From Pasteurella sp049670895 (lineage in GTDB: Bacteria; Pseudomonadota; Gammaproteobacteria; Enterobacterales; Pasteurellaceae), in NCBI RefSeq assembly GCF_049670895.1, contig NZ_CP187170.1: a stretch of DNA of 64,000 nucleotides. One strand, given 5' to 3'. The notes under the pieces are model-generated. The model was given only the letters and a program-made list of their open reading frames with translations, was not told where the DNA came from and ran no database searches. Shown in pieces: positions 9,233-18,186 of this stretch (its first letter is position 1; every line of letters starts with the position of its first letter). A program made the position numbers and the translations under genes.

Positions 9233-10237
9233 ATGTCTAAATTTAACACGTCTTTCTTTTTTACCGCACTTTCTGCCTTGTCTTTTTCGGTCTTTGCTCA
9301 ATCGCAAGCCGTGAATGTGTACACCTATGATTCCTTTACTTCAGAATGGGGAGCGGGGCCAAAAGTGAAAGCGGATTTTGAGAAAGCCTTTCCACAATGC
9401 CAATTGAATTACACCGCTTTTGATAATACGGGCACAATGTTTAACCGTTTACGTTTAGAAGGAAAGAAAACGCAAGCAGATGTGGTGGTCGGTTTAGATA
9501 ATTATGCCATTGAAGACGCCGAAAAAAGTGGTCTTTTTGCTAAACATCAGGTGGCGTTAAGTCAACTTTCCTTGCCCGTAGAATGGAAAAATCAAACATT
9601 TTTACCTTATGACTTTGGGCAATTTGCCTTTATTTACGATAAAACCAAAGTGGCACAACCACCAAAAAGTTTGAAAGAACTGGTTGAACGTCAAGATTTG
9701 AAAGTGATTTATCAAGATCCTCGCACCAGTAGCGTGGGGCGTGGTTTATTAATTTGGATGAATGCTGTATATCCACAACAAGAGGTAGAAAAAGCCTGGA
9801 AAGCCTTGGCAAAACATACGGTAACCGTAGGAAAAGGCTGGTCTGATACTTATGGTGCGTTTTTGAAAGGGGAAGCGGATCTGGTGTTAAGTTATCGCAC
9901 TTCACCACTATATCATTTACTGTTTGAACAAAAAGATCAGTATGTTGCCACGGAATTTGCCGAAGGTGGCGTGCTACAAATTGAAACCGCAGCCAAGGTT
10001 GCAGGCAAAGAAAATGCCTGTACCGAACATTTTTTAGGCTTTTTAGTGAAACCAGAAGCACAAAAACATTTAGCCACCAGCAACGTGATGTTACCTGTGA
10101 TTCATGCACCTATTGAACCTCATTTTGATGCGTTAAAAGAAAAACAGCTCAACACGCCTGTCGTCGATACTCAGCATGTGAATGCCGAACAGTTGAAAAA
10201 ATGGATTGCGGTGTGGCAAGCAACCTTAACGCAATAA
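9233..10237 (+). CDS. thiB: Thiamine ABC transporter substrate-binding protein
   Basis: Periplasmic thiamine/TPP-binding protein (334 aa). The start is taken at ATG 9233, not at the in-frame upstream codon at 9197, because GAGAGGA lies at proper spacing and a clean signal peptide follows (basic MSKFN, hydrophobic stretch, cleavage after SVFAQ). Mature sequence VNVYTYDSFTSEWGAGPKVK and ADVVVGLDN match the ThiB/TbpA family. It is the first gene of thiBPQ, 12 bases before thiP, and lies under the TPP riboswitch. An USS lies within the signal-peptide coding region (9263). Confidence 0.95.
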   Translation: MSKFNTSFFFTALSALSFSVFAQSQAVNVYTYDSFTSEWGAGPKVKADFEKAFPQCQLNYTAFDNTGTMFNRLRLEGKKTQADVVVGLDNYAIEDAEKSGLFAKHQVALSQLSLPVEWKNQTFLPYDFGQFAFIYDKTKVAQPPKSLKELVERQDLKVIYQDPRTSSVGRGLLIWMNAVYPQQEVEKAWKALAKHTVTVGKGWSDTYGAFLKGEADLVLSYRTSPLYHLLFEQKDQYVATEFAEGGVLQIETAAKVAGKENACTEHFLGFLVKPEAQKHLATSNVMLPVIHAPIEPHFDALKEKQLNTPVVDTQHVNAEQLKKWIAVWQATLTQ

Positions 10238-10249
10238 CCGTGGTTTGAC

Positions 10250-11860
10250 ATGTCTGTCAGTCTGTTTCACCCAAGTTTCCGCCCCATTCATTATGTGGGC
10301 GGTCTTTTTGTTATCTTGTTTTTATGTGGCTTATGCGGTGGTGCCTTGTTTTCCTTGTTTTCTGTTCAAGGGGAATATGGTTGGCGACAGGTATTGACGG
10401 ATCATTATTTACACCATGTATTGCAATTTAGCCTTTGGCAAGCGTTTTTGTCTGCTATCCTCTCGGTGTTTTGGGGCTTTCTGGTTGCCAGAGCCTTTTT
10501 TTATCAACCCTTTAAAGGCAAAAAATGGCTTCTACGCCTGTTCTCGCTCACCTTTGTCTTACCTTCCTTAGTGGCTATTTTTGGTTTGCTTGGTGTGTAT
10601 GGTGGTGCGGGGTGGTTGGCAAAGGTTAGCCACTTTTTCAGTTGGGGGTGGACACCCAATATTTATGGGCTAACAGGCATTTTATTAGCACATTTGTTTT
10701 TTAATATTCCACTGGCTTGCAAAATGTTTTTGCAAAGCCTACAAAGTATTCCCATACAACAACGCCAGCTTGCGGCACAATTAAATTTACGAGGCTGGCA
10801 ATTTATTCGTTTGATCGAATTACCTTATTTACGTCAGCAAGGCTTGTCGGCTTTCACCTTGATTTTCATGCTGTGTTTTACCAGTTTTACCATTGTGTTG
10901 ACCTTAGGCGGTGGGCCAAAATACACCACTTTAGAAGTGGCGATTTATCAAGCGATTTTATTTGAATTTGATTTGCCGAAAGCTGCCTTATTGGCGTTGT
11001 TACAATGCCTGCTGTGTTTTGGCTTATTTGCACTGAGCAGTGGATTAACCAAAGCACCAGCCAGCGTGTTGCATAGCAAAGGGTTATGGCTAGATAAGCA
11101 AAAAAGTGCGGTGCAAATTTGGCAAGTTTTGTTGATTATCCTTGCCAGTTTTTTTGTGTTATTGCCTTTGCTGAACACCCTATTCTCAGCGTTTTTATCG
11201 GACAGATTTTTTTCAATATGGACAAGCCCACCATTATGGCGTGCCTTGGGGTATTCTTTATTGCTTGCCCCCACATCTGCCTTATTGGCTGTATTGATGT
11301 CCGTCGCCTTATTAGTCATGGCAAGACGTTTGGCTTGGTTACATTATCAGGCACTTGCTCACAGTATTCTCAGCATTGGGGCGGTGATTTTAGCCATTCC
11401 CACGTTAGTGTTAGCGATAGGCTTATTTTTGTTCTTACGGGAAATCGATTTTTCAACATTACACCTTTTTATGGTTGTGGTATGCTGTAACGCTTTAATG
11501 GCAATGCCTTTTGTGTTACGTATTTTAGCCGTGCCGATGCACAATAATATGCTGTATTACGAAAAATTATGCACCTCGTTAAATATTCAAGGTTGGCAAC
11601 GTTTTCGCCTGATCGAATGGTATCAATTACGTGCACCCATGAAATACGCCTTTGCGTTAGCCTGTGCGTTATCTTTGGGGGACTTTACCGCCATTGCATT
11701 ATTTGGTCAGCAGGATTTTACCTCTCTACCACATTTGCTGTATCAGCAGTTAGGCAATTATCGAAGCCAAGAGGCCGCCGTAACCGCATTGATTTTATTG
11801 GTGTTATGCATGGCGATGTTTTTTGTCATCGAACAACAAAAGGAAGACGAGAATGATTAA
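10250..11860 (+). CDS. thiP: Thiamine ABC transporter permease
   Basis: Inner-membrane permease (536 aa) with two binding-protein-dependent transport modules in one chain, as in the ThiP/SfuB family. Many hydrophobic helices are visible, and both EAA-like cytoplasmic loops are present (around AAQLNLRGWQFIRLIELPYL and the later CTSLNIQGWQRFRLIEW). Its end overlaps the thiQ start by 8 bases, indicating translational coupling. Confidence 0.94.
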   Translation: MSVSLFHPSFRPIHYVGGLFVILFLCGLCGGALFSLFSVQGEYGWRQVLTDHYLHHVLQFSLWQAFLSAILSVFWGFLVARAFFYQPFKGKKWLLRLFSLTFVLPSLVAIFGLLGVYGGAGWLAKVSHFFSWGWTPNIYGLTGILLAHLFFNIPLACKMFLQSLQSIPIQQRQLAAQLNLRGWQFIRLIELPYLRQQGLSAFTLIFMLCFTSFTIVLTLGGGPKYTTLEVAIYQAILFEFDLPKAALLALLQCLLCFGLFALSSGLTKAPASVLHSKGLWLDKQKSAVQIWQVLLIILASFFVLLPLLNTLFSAFLSDRFFSIWTSPPLWRALGYSLLLAPTSALLAVLMSVALLVMARRLAWLHYQALAHSILSIGAVILAIPTLVLAIGLFLFLREIDFSTLHLFMVVVCCNALMAMPFVLRILAVPMHNNMLYYEKLCTSLNIQGWQRFRLIEWYQLRAPMKYAFALACALSLGDFTAIALFGQQDFTSLPHLLYQQLGNYRSQEAAVTALILLVLCMAMFFVIEQQKEDEND

Positions 11861-12509
11861 ATTAAAACAAGTGCATTTTCAATATAAAAGCTTTCCTTTT
11901 CTGTTTGATTTGCAGATTCCTGCACAGCAAAAAGTGGGCATTGTGGGGGCGAGTGGGGCTGGGAAAAGCACCTTATTGAATTTATTGGCAGGCTTTGAAT
12001 TTGCTTCTCAAGGCGAAATGTGGTTAAACGGCGAAAATCATACGCAAACCTTGCCACATCAACGCCCTGTTTCCATGCTTTTTCAAGAAAATAATTTATT
12101 TACCCATTTAACGGTCGCAGAAAATATTAGCTTAGGCTTAAAACCGCATTTAAAACTCACCGCACTTGAACAACAAAACGTGGAGCAGGTGGCGAAAGCG
12201 GTCGGGCTAGGGCATTTGTTGAGTCAACGACCACAACATTTATCGGGCGGGCAAAAACAACGTGTGGCATTGGCACGTTGTTTGTTACGAGATAAACCCA
12301 TTTTATTATTAGATGAACCGTTCTCCGCATTAGATCCCGAATTGCGTGCAGAGATGTTTCAGTTAATTCTTCAATTATGTCATGAAAAAAAATTGACATT
12401 GCTGATGGTGACACATCAAGTGAGTGAAGTGGCAGAAAAACTGGATCGGATTATTCATATTGAGAATGGTAGGATCAGTGATTTACCACTTTGCAATCCA
12501 AACTTTTAA
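11853..12509 (+). CDS. thiQ: Thiamine ABC transporter ATP-binding protein
   Basis: ABC ATPase (218 aa) energising ThiBP. Walker A GASGAGKST (about residues 32-40), Q-loop MLFQENNLF, signature LSGGQKQR, and Walker B ILLLDEPFSALD are all intact. ATG 11853 with AGGAAGACGAG in front is preferred to an upstream in-frame codon at 11823. It overlaps the end of thiP. No terminator separates it from bioB, so read-through to bioB is possible. Confidence 0.94.
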   Translation: MIKLKQVHFQYKSFPFLFDLQIPAQQKVGIVGASGAGKSTLLNLLAGFEFASQGEMWLNGENHTQTLPHQRPVSMLFQENNLFTHLTVAENISLGLKPHLKLTALEQQNVEQVAKAVGLGHLLSQRPQHLSGGQKQRVALARCLLRDKPILLLDEPFSALDPELRAEMFQLILQLCHEKKLTLLMVTHQVSEVAEKLDRIIHIENGRISDLPLCNPNF

Positions 12510-12559
12510 GGCAAAATAGAGCGTACTTGTGGTGCGACAACATAAAAATGGAAAACATT

Positions 12560-13576
12560 ATGACAATAACAACATCTTTTCAAGTGAAAACCCTTACCCC
12601 ACATCCTTCTTTGGAATATTGGTCTGTGTGTAAAGTCGAGGCACTTTTCGAAACCCCATTCCTCGATTTGGTTTATCGTGCGGCACAGGTGCATCGTGAA
12701 AACTTTAATCCTAAAGCGATCCAACTTTCTACGTTGATGTCCATTAAAACAGGCGGTTGCCCCGAAGATTGTGGCTATTGTCCGCAATCTGCTCGTTATC
12801 AAACGGGGGTACAAAATCAGAAATTATTAGAAATTGATGAAATTGTCGAAAAAGCGAAAATAGCCAAAGCCCGTGGTGCGGGACGTTTTTGCATGGGGGC
12901 AGCATGGCGTGGACCAAAGCCGAAAGATGTGGCAAAAATTACTGAAATTATTAAAGCCGTCAAAGCGTTAGGCTTAGAAACCTGTGGCACCTTTGGCTTA
13001 CTGCAAGATGGCATGGCTGAAGATTTAAAAGCCGCAGGCTTAGATTACTACAACCACAATTTAGATACGGCACCAGAGCATTATCATCATGTGATTGGCA
13101 CGCGTCAGTTCGATGACCGAATTAATACCTTAGGGAAAGTTCGTAAAGCAGGGTTAAAAGTCTGTTGTGGGGGCATTGTGGGAATGAATGAAACCCGTAA
13201 AGAACGGGCAGGACTTATCGCAAGCTTAGCAAATTTAGATCCTCAACCAGAATCGGTGCCGATTAACCAATTGGTGAAAGTGGAAGGGACACCGCTTGCG
13301 GATGCGGCAGAGTTAGATTGGACGGAATTTGTTCGTACCATTGCCGTAGCCCGTATTACTATGCCAAAAAGTTATGTGCGGTTGTCTGCCGGTCGTCAAG
13401 GCATGTCTGAAGAAATGCAAGCCATGTGCTTTATGGCAGGGGCAAACTCCATTTTCTATGGTGATAAACTGTTAGTTACGGGCAATCCTGAGGAAGATGG
13501 CGACCAATTATTAATGGCGAAATTAGATTTAGAGCCAGAAACAGAAGAAAATCGCTATCGCACAGAAGCAGAATAA
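12560..13576 (+). CDS. bioB: Biotin synthase
   Basis: Radical-SAM enzyme (338 aa) inserting sulfur into dethiobiotin. The motif GGCPEDCGYCPQS contains the CxxxCxxC cluster ligands. Later conserved parts include CMGAAWRGP, YNHNLDTAPEHY, CCGGIVGMNE and a C-terminal RLSAGRQ. ATG 12560 (GGAAAACATT before it) is chosen; ATG 12548 is a 4-codon-longer alternative with no ribosome site. It lies 50 bases after thiQ. No other bio gene is in the window. Confidence 0.95.
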   Translation: MTITTSFQVKTLTPHPSLEYWSVCKVEALFETPFLDLVYRAAQVHRENFNPKAIQLSTLMSIKTGGCPEDCGYCPQSARYQTGVQNQKLLEIDEIVEKAKIAKARGAGRFCMGAAWRGPKPKDVAKITEIIKAVKALGLETCGTFGLLQDGMAEDLKAAGLDYYNHNLDTAPEHYHHVIGTRQFDDRINTLGKVRKAGLKVCCGGIVGMNETRKERAGLIASLANLDPQPESVPINQLVKVEGTPLADAAELDWTEFVRTIAVARITMPKSYVRLSAGRQGMSEEMQAMCFMAGANSIFYGDKLLVTGNPEEDGDQLLMAKLDLEPETEENRYRTEAE

Positions 13577-13590
13577 TCTCCCAACAAACT

Positions 13591-13634
13591 AAAAAAGGCG
13601 AACCAATCCAATTCAGATGTTCGCCTTTTTTGTC
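13591..13634 (+). terminator. Rho-independent terminator after bioB
   Basis: AAAAAAGGCGAAC pairs with GTTCGCCTTTTTT across a 15-base loop, ending in a T-run. Confidence 0.85.
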
Positions 13635-13704
13635 TATTACAGCATAAAAAAGATATAACCCTATGATTTATCTATCTGAGTGATATCTCTGTTATATTAA
13701 AAAT

Positions 13705-14071
13705 TGGTGGAGCTGGCGGGGTTTGAACCCGCGTCCGAAATTACTCTACCTTCAGCACTACACGTTTAGTCTCGTCTTTAATTTCATTTACCCACTGCGG
13801 ACAGACACGCGATAGATAAACTAGCTTGATTCAATTTAACGTTTCGATCCACAAGCGGAGGCGTCCACGCGATCTCGTTTGGGTTTGACTCCTCTTGATC
13901 CCCGTCTTACGAGCGGAAGCTAGGGAGAGAAGGCTATGAGCAGGTTATTAAGCTGCTAAAGCGTATTGTTCGTCGTTTGCGACTATTTTTTTGCGGTTTA
14001 TTTACGAGGCCTACCGCCCCTCGACGTGCACCTTGGGCTTCGCTAATCCCGTCGAATCCAGAATCAGCCCC
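13705..14071 (-). ncRNA. ssrA: Transfer-messenger RNA (tmRNA)
   Basis: tmRNA (367 nt) rescues stalled ribosomes by trans-translation. On the minus strand it begins GGGGCTGATTCTGGATTCGA at 14071 and ends with the tRNA-like TTCAAACCCCGCC...CCA at 13705. The resume ORF, read from 13980 down to 13948, encodes ANDEQYALAA followed by TAA, the tag expected in Pasteurellaceae (E. coli has N instead of Q). A candidate TAGACT -10 box lies just upstream of the 5' end. The partner gene smpB is not in the window. Confidence 0.97.
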
Positions 14072-14215
14072 AAAAAGTTGGCTTAGTCTATCAAAAACGC
14101 ATAGGAAAGGAAAGCCTTTTCCTTGTGGGGATGTTGCTTGTGCATGGCATAACATATTGTTTGGTTGACACCGTCAGGCGTTTTGATGGATGCTTTTCGT
14201 TTGATTTTTTTAACG

Positions 14216-15022
14216 CTAATATAATGTTGCCAAGATAACCTGTTCAGGATCTACACTTATCCAGACAGGTTCGTTGGTGTTGAGATGTTCACCTTTGTTT
14301 AAGGTTGCACAAAACTCAAGGTTTTCTCCCGTGTTTTGCTCATCGCAATCATTGAGCCTGAAGATAACTTCTTCAAAGGCTTCTTTATCGGTAATGTCTA
14401 ATGCCTGAGCGGAAAAGAGGTTAGGCAGATTTTCTTTCGGAAGTTCTCGGTGAATTTTTACCCAAGGTGCTTTAATCATCAGCATGACTTCTTTACCTAA
14501 AACTAATTTCAAACGCACCGCACTTTTTTCGGTGATGGAAACGGTAAATGGCGTGGGTAAGCCTTTAATTTGAATCTCCACAAAGCAGTGAATATTTTGG
14601 TAGTGTAAGTTTACAATATTGCCGAAAAACTGGTTTCTCGCACTACTTTGTAAGGAAAAACGTGCGGTAGCATGCAATAGACTGTCTAATGGTAAGCTTT
14701 CATCTTGTAGGATATTAAACGCTTTTTGTTGGGTTTGTTCTAATAAATCATAGAGTTGCAATAAACGTTGTGCATAGTGGGTCAATTCGGTGCCACCGCC
14801 ATTTTTTCCACCAACATTGCGTTCAAGAAGAGGCTTGGGGCTGATGGCATTCATGGCGGCTAAATGATCCCAAGCACTTTTATAACTGACTTTGGCATTT
14901 TTAGCCGCTTGGTTAATTGAACCGCATGTTTGGATTTCTTTTAAAAGTCGGATTCGTTTTGGATCAACAAATAATTGTTGTTGTAATTTGATGGTCAGCA
15001 AAATTTCATTTGTTAATGACAT
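14216..15022 (-). CDS. modE: Molybdate-responsive transcriptional regulator
   Basis: ModE (268 aa) represses molybdate uptake when molybdate is bound. The N-terminal winged helix (residues about 20-100) contains GSINQAAKNAKVSYKSAWDHLAAMN and the GGKNGGGTELT wing; two TOBE/Mop modules follow (ARNQFFGNIVNLHY and the C-terminal half). The start at 15022 follows GGGAGAACGC; an ATG four codons upstream has no ribosome site. It is divergent from the znuD-like receptor and separated by that gene from modABC, its expected target. Confidence 0.93.
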   Translation of the reverse strand: MSLTNEILLTIKLQQQLFVDPKRIRLLKEIQTCGSINQAAKNAKVSYKSAWDHLAAMNAISPKPLLERNVGGKNGGGTELTHYAQRLLQLYDLLEQTQQKAFNILQDESLPLDSLLHATARFSLQSSARNQFFGNIVNLHYQNIHCFVEIQIKGLPTPFTVSITEKSAVRLKLVLGKEVMLMIKAPWVKIHRELPKENLPNLFSAQALDITDKEAFEEVIFRLNDCDEQNTGENLEFCATLNKGEHLNTNEPVWISVDPEQVILATLY

Positions 15023-15065
15023 GCGTTCTCCCATTTTGGCTCAGTGATGATATGGTGCTTATTCT

Positions 15066-15081
15066 AAGTGAATTATCACTT
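15066..15081. promoter_or_regulatory. Inverted repeat in the modE/znuD intergenic region
   Basis: AAGTGA and TCACTT are separated by 4 bases, an operator-like palindrome about 45 bp upstream of modE and about 180 bp upstream of znuD. The regulator is unknown. Confidence 0.35.
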
Positions 15082-15141
15082 TTTATATAGCATTTATTTG
15101 TTGTGCGAGGCTTACCTTGGGTGGGGATATTTTTTCATAAA

Positions 15142-15166
15142 AATCATCTCAAAAAATCTGATGATT
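15142..15166. promoter_or_regulatory. Second inverted repeat upstream of znuD
   Basis: AATCATC (15142-15148) and GATGATT (15160-15166) are separated by 11 A-rich bases, about 95 bp before the receptor start. It could bind a metal-dependent repressor; it does not match the usual Zur palindrome. Confidence 0.3.
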
Positions 15167-15261
15167 ATTTGTGAGAAATACACATTTTTCTATTGCAAAA
15201 AAACCTTTTCAAGCTTAATCTTAGCAACTTATTTTTTTATGTAAAAAAAGAAGGGTGTAAC

Positions 15262-18003
15262 GTGGCTAAGAAGAAACCGAGCAAGCTTGTACATTGCTTG
15301 CTTCCTTTAAGTGCAACGGCATTATTGAATGTTGCCTATGCACAAACGGATGTGCTTGATGAAATTGTGGTGAATGCGGAGCAGTCTGCTTTAGCAGGCT
15401 CTGCTGTTGAGAACTACCAAGCCATTTCCAATCATGTGATTAAGAAAGAAAGATTACAAAAAAAATCGGCAACTTTAGGGAATGCCCTTGCGGGTGAACT
15501 GGGCGTGCATTCCAATCCATTTGGCGGTGGGGCAAGTGCACCGATTATCCGTGGTCAAGAAGGTGTGCGGATTAAAATTTTGCAAAATGGTTTAGATGTG
15601 GTGGATATGTCAACGATTTCGCCTGATCATGCGGTAGCGGCAGATACGTTATTGGCAGAACAAGTGGAATTAGTGCGTGGTGCTTCAACCTTGTTATATT
15701 CTACGGCGTCTGCTGCAGGGGTGATTAATGTGGTGGATAAGCGTATTCCGACCAAAGTACCAGAAAAAGGGTATGAAGGGGAAGTGTTTAGCCGTTTTGA
15801 TACGGCGAGTAAGGAAACGGTGGGTGCCACAGGGTTAACCTTTAAATTACACCCTAATGTTGCTTTACGTTTGGAAGGGCTAAAGCGTTATGCAACGCAT
15901 TATCGTGTGCCAAAATTTCAAGCGGGTGATAGCCAAATAAACTATTTGCCCGACAGTAACAATAAATCCCAAGTGGGCACCATTGGTTTATCTTGGGTAA
16001 AAGACAATTCTTATTTTGGTGTGTCTTATAGTGAACGGCAGGATAAATACGGTTTACCTGGCCACAACCATAAATTTGATAACTGTTTTATTCATATTAT
16101 TGATGCAAAAGCCCGTGAAGGAATTAATTTCCTTGAAAATCGCTATTATTTAGATGATTATCCAAATTTAGCGGATGATGAAGATCTTATTGCAGAACAC
16201 CCTCACCATTGTCGTTCAGCGATAGGTTCTGATAGTGCTCACAGCCATAGCAATCCTTTTGGTAATGATGATTATAACCACCATCATTCAGGTCCTCAGT
16301 TACATTTAAAATCAAGACGTTTTGATTTAAGAGCTCAGTTTTATCAGCCTGTTTCCTTTTTAGAAAAAATTCGAGCCAGTTTTTCTTATGCAGATTATGT
16401 CCATCAAGAAATTGATCCTGGTGTTTCGGGAGCCTCTCATACGGATACAGAAGCCTTGAAAAAACTCTTGCAAGAACTTGCTGATCAAAATAAAGGGAAT
16501 ATCGCAGGCAATTTTAAAAACCGAGGTTATAACGGTAAAATTGAATTTTATCATCAGCCTGTGGCAGGGCTTTCGGGTGTGTTAGGACTACAATATAGTG
16601 AATTTACAAGTTCTGCTATTTCTTCTGTCATTAAGTCATTGGGGTCTGGTACTGCTTATCGAGCGACTTTCTATAATAACTTAGTGGAAAATACCAATAA
16701 GCAATTAAGCTTTTTTGCCACCGAAAATTATATTTGGAAGGATTTTGTTTTCAGTGCGGGAGCAAGATTGGATAAGCAAAAAATTCCAGTAGCTTATGAT
16801 CTTGCCTTATTAAAACGAACTCGAGATGCGGTGCCTGAAGGGGAGAAGCATTTGATTGTTGATCCTGATCTTTCGGTTTATAAACAAAAAGCCTTTTCTT
16901 ATTTAGGGTCGGTGGAATGGTTATATACGCCTGAATCACGTGTTTCCTTCACTTATTCTCGCAATGAGCGTTTACCTGCCCCAATGGAGTTGTATTACCA
17001 AGGTAAACATTTAGCCACCAATTCCTTTGAGCATGGTAATAAAAATTTACGCAAAGAAAGCTCAGATAACTTCGAACTCTCTTTTGCCTATAACGGTTCA
17101 AAATGGGATTACCGTGTAAATGTTTTCCATAAATATTTTAATAACTATATTTATAACGAAAATTTACGTCGTTACGGTAATTTATTTGTACGTCGATATA
17201 TTCAATCTAAAGCGAAATTTAATGGGATTGAAGGGGAGATTACTTATCGTCCAACCCCAGAATATCAAATTACCTTATTTGGTGATTTTGTGAAAGGACG
17301 CTTATTTGATTTGCCTAAACAATATTACGGTAAAGTGGTTAATAAAGATCCGTTATATATTTATAATGCATCGACCGATCCTGATGATATCCCTGAATAT
17401 TATGTGAAATATGGTTTCCAAGGGCGACAAAGTATTCAACGTGAAAATCGTTATGCACCACGTGTGTCACCAGGGCGTTTAGGCATGCGTTTTAACGGCG
17501 AGTTTACGCCAAATTGGTCTGGATTCGTGGAATATACTTATGTGTTCCCTCAGAAAAAAACAGCTGTTTCGGTGTCTTTTTTTGAATGTGCGAATGAGTC
17601 AGAAGATGATAGATGCAAAGCGGAACTGGCGAAAAGAGGGGGAGATAGAGAGCCTGCAACTCACGCTGATTTAACACCTGAAGAAAAAGCACGTTATAAT
17701 CCAAGTGGGTTTAAAGAAGACGAAGATCTTGAATATGCATTTGATGAAATTGCGAATAATATCAAAGGGAATGATGTTGGCACTGTTGCCGTCAGAGAGA
17801 ATGTGTATGAAGATCCTTCTCGTGGTTATCACGCACTGAATTTGGGTTTACGTTATCAACGTAACTTCAAAAAAGTGGATTATTCGGTGGAGTTTAACGT
17901 GAATAATGTGCTTAACCAAAAAATCTATATTCATACTTCACACCAACCTTATGTACCTCAAATGGGGCGTAATTACGTGTTAAGTTTAGGCATGAAATTC
18001 TAA
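15262..18003 (+). CDS. znuD: TonB-dependent zinc receptor, ZnuD-like
   Basis: Outer-membrane TonB receptor (913 aa). GTG 15262 is the chosen start because AAGAAGGGTGTAAC precedes it and a signal peptide follows (VAKKKPSKLVHCLLPLS...NVAYA). A TonB box-like DEIVVNAE, a plug domain (NPFGGGASAPIIRGQEGVRI) and a barrel ending NYVLSLGMKF are visible. A His-rich external loop (about residues 310-345: HPHHC, HSHSNPFG, HHHSG) with two cysteines, and the stretches GKHLATNSFEHGNKNLRKES and FNGIEGEITYRPTPEY, closely resemble neisserial ZnuD. Residues about 770-830 hold a long acidic insertion with two cysteines not expected in ZnuD. It sits between modE and modABC, which is unexpected for a zinc receptor. 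Confidence 0.85.
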   Translation: MAKKKPSKLVHCLLPLSATALLNVAYAQTDVLDEIVVNAEQSALAGSAVENYQAISNHVIKKERLQKKSATLGNALAGELGVHSNPFGGGASAPIIRGQEGVRIKILQNGLDVVDMSTISPDHAVAADTLLAEQVELVRGASTLLYSTASAAGVINVVDKRIPTKVPEKGYEGEVFSRFDTASKETVGATGLTFKLHPNVALRLEGLKRYATHYRVPKFQAGDSQINYLPDSNNKSQVGTIGLSWVKDNSYFGVSYSERQDKYGLPGHNHKFDNCFIHIIDAKAREGINFLENRYYLDDYPNLADDEDLIAEHPHHCRSAIGSDSAHSHSNPFGNDDYNHHHSGPQLHLKSRRFDLRAQFYQPVSFLEKIRASFSYADYVHQEIDPGVSGASHTDTEALKKLLQELADQNKGNIAGNFKNRGYNGKIEFYHQPVAGLSGVLGLQYSEFTSSAISSVIKSLGSGTAYRATFYNNLVENTNKQLSFFATENYIWKDFVFSAGARLDKQKIPVAYDLALLKRTRDAVPEGEKHLIVDPDLSVYKQKAFSYLGSVEWLYTPESRVSFTYSRNERLPAPMELYYQGKHLATNSFEHGNKNLRKESSDNFELSFAYNGSKWDYRVNVFHKYFNNYIYNENLRRYGNLFVRRYIQSKAKFNGIEGEITYRPTPEYQITLFGDFVKGRLFDLPKQYYGKVVNKDPLYIYNASTDPDDIPEYYVKYGFQGRQSIQRENRYAPRVSPGRLGMRFNGEFTPNWSGFVEYTYVFPQKKTAVSVSFFECANESEDDRCKAELAKRGGDREPATHADLTPEEKARYNPSGFKEDEDLEYAFDEIANNIKGNDVGTVAVRENVYEDPSRGYHALNLGLRYQRNFKKVDYSVEFNVNNVLNQKIYIHTSHQPYVPQMGRNYVLSLGMKF

Positions 18004-18010
18004 TTTGAAC

Positions 18011-18046
18011 AGTGCGGCGTAGATTATTTCAGCCGCACTTTTTTTA
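18011..18046 (+). terminator. Terminator formed by a compensated variant USS pair
   Basis: AGTGCGGC (18011-18018) pairs with GCCGCACT (18032-18039), followed by seven Ts, right after znuD. Both arms differ from the USS at the same paired base, so pairing is kept. Confidence 0.8.
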
Positions 18047-18136
18047 TCTTATAAAAATTCGCTGTATTTATTTTGTTGTGATTTTTGTCCAAGTCTCTTT
18101 TTTATATAGTATTCATGTCTTGAGCATTGTATAATT

Positions 18137-18148
18137 CTTTATATAAAG
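18137..18148. promoter_or_regulatory. 12-bp palindrome upstream of modA
   Basis: CTTTATATAAAG is a perfect palindrome 38 bp before the modA start. It may be part of the promoter or an operator; it resembles the TATAT half-site content of ModE boxes only weakly. Confidence 0.3.
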
Positions 18149-18186
18149 TTTTGCTTAATCAATCTATTTATTTATGGGGAAATCAC

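Noticed and set aside
13934..14168. Open frames on both strands over 13934-14168
   Set aside because: They lie in or across the tmRNA gene, whose structure explains the sequence.
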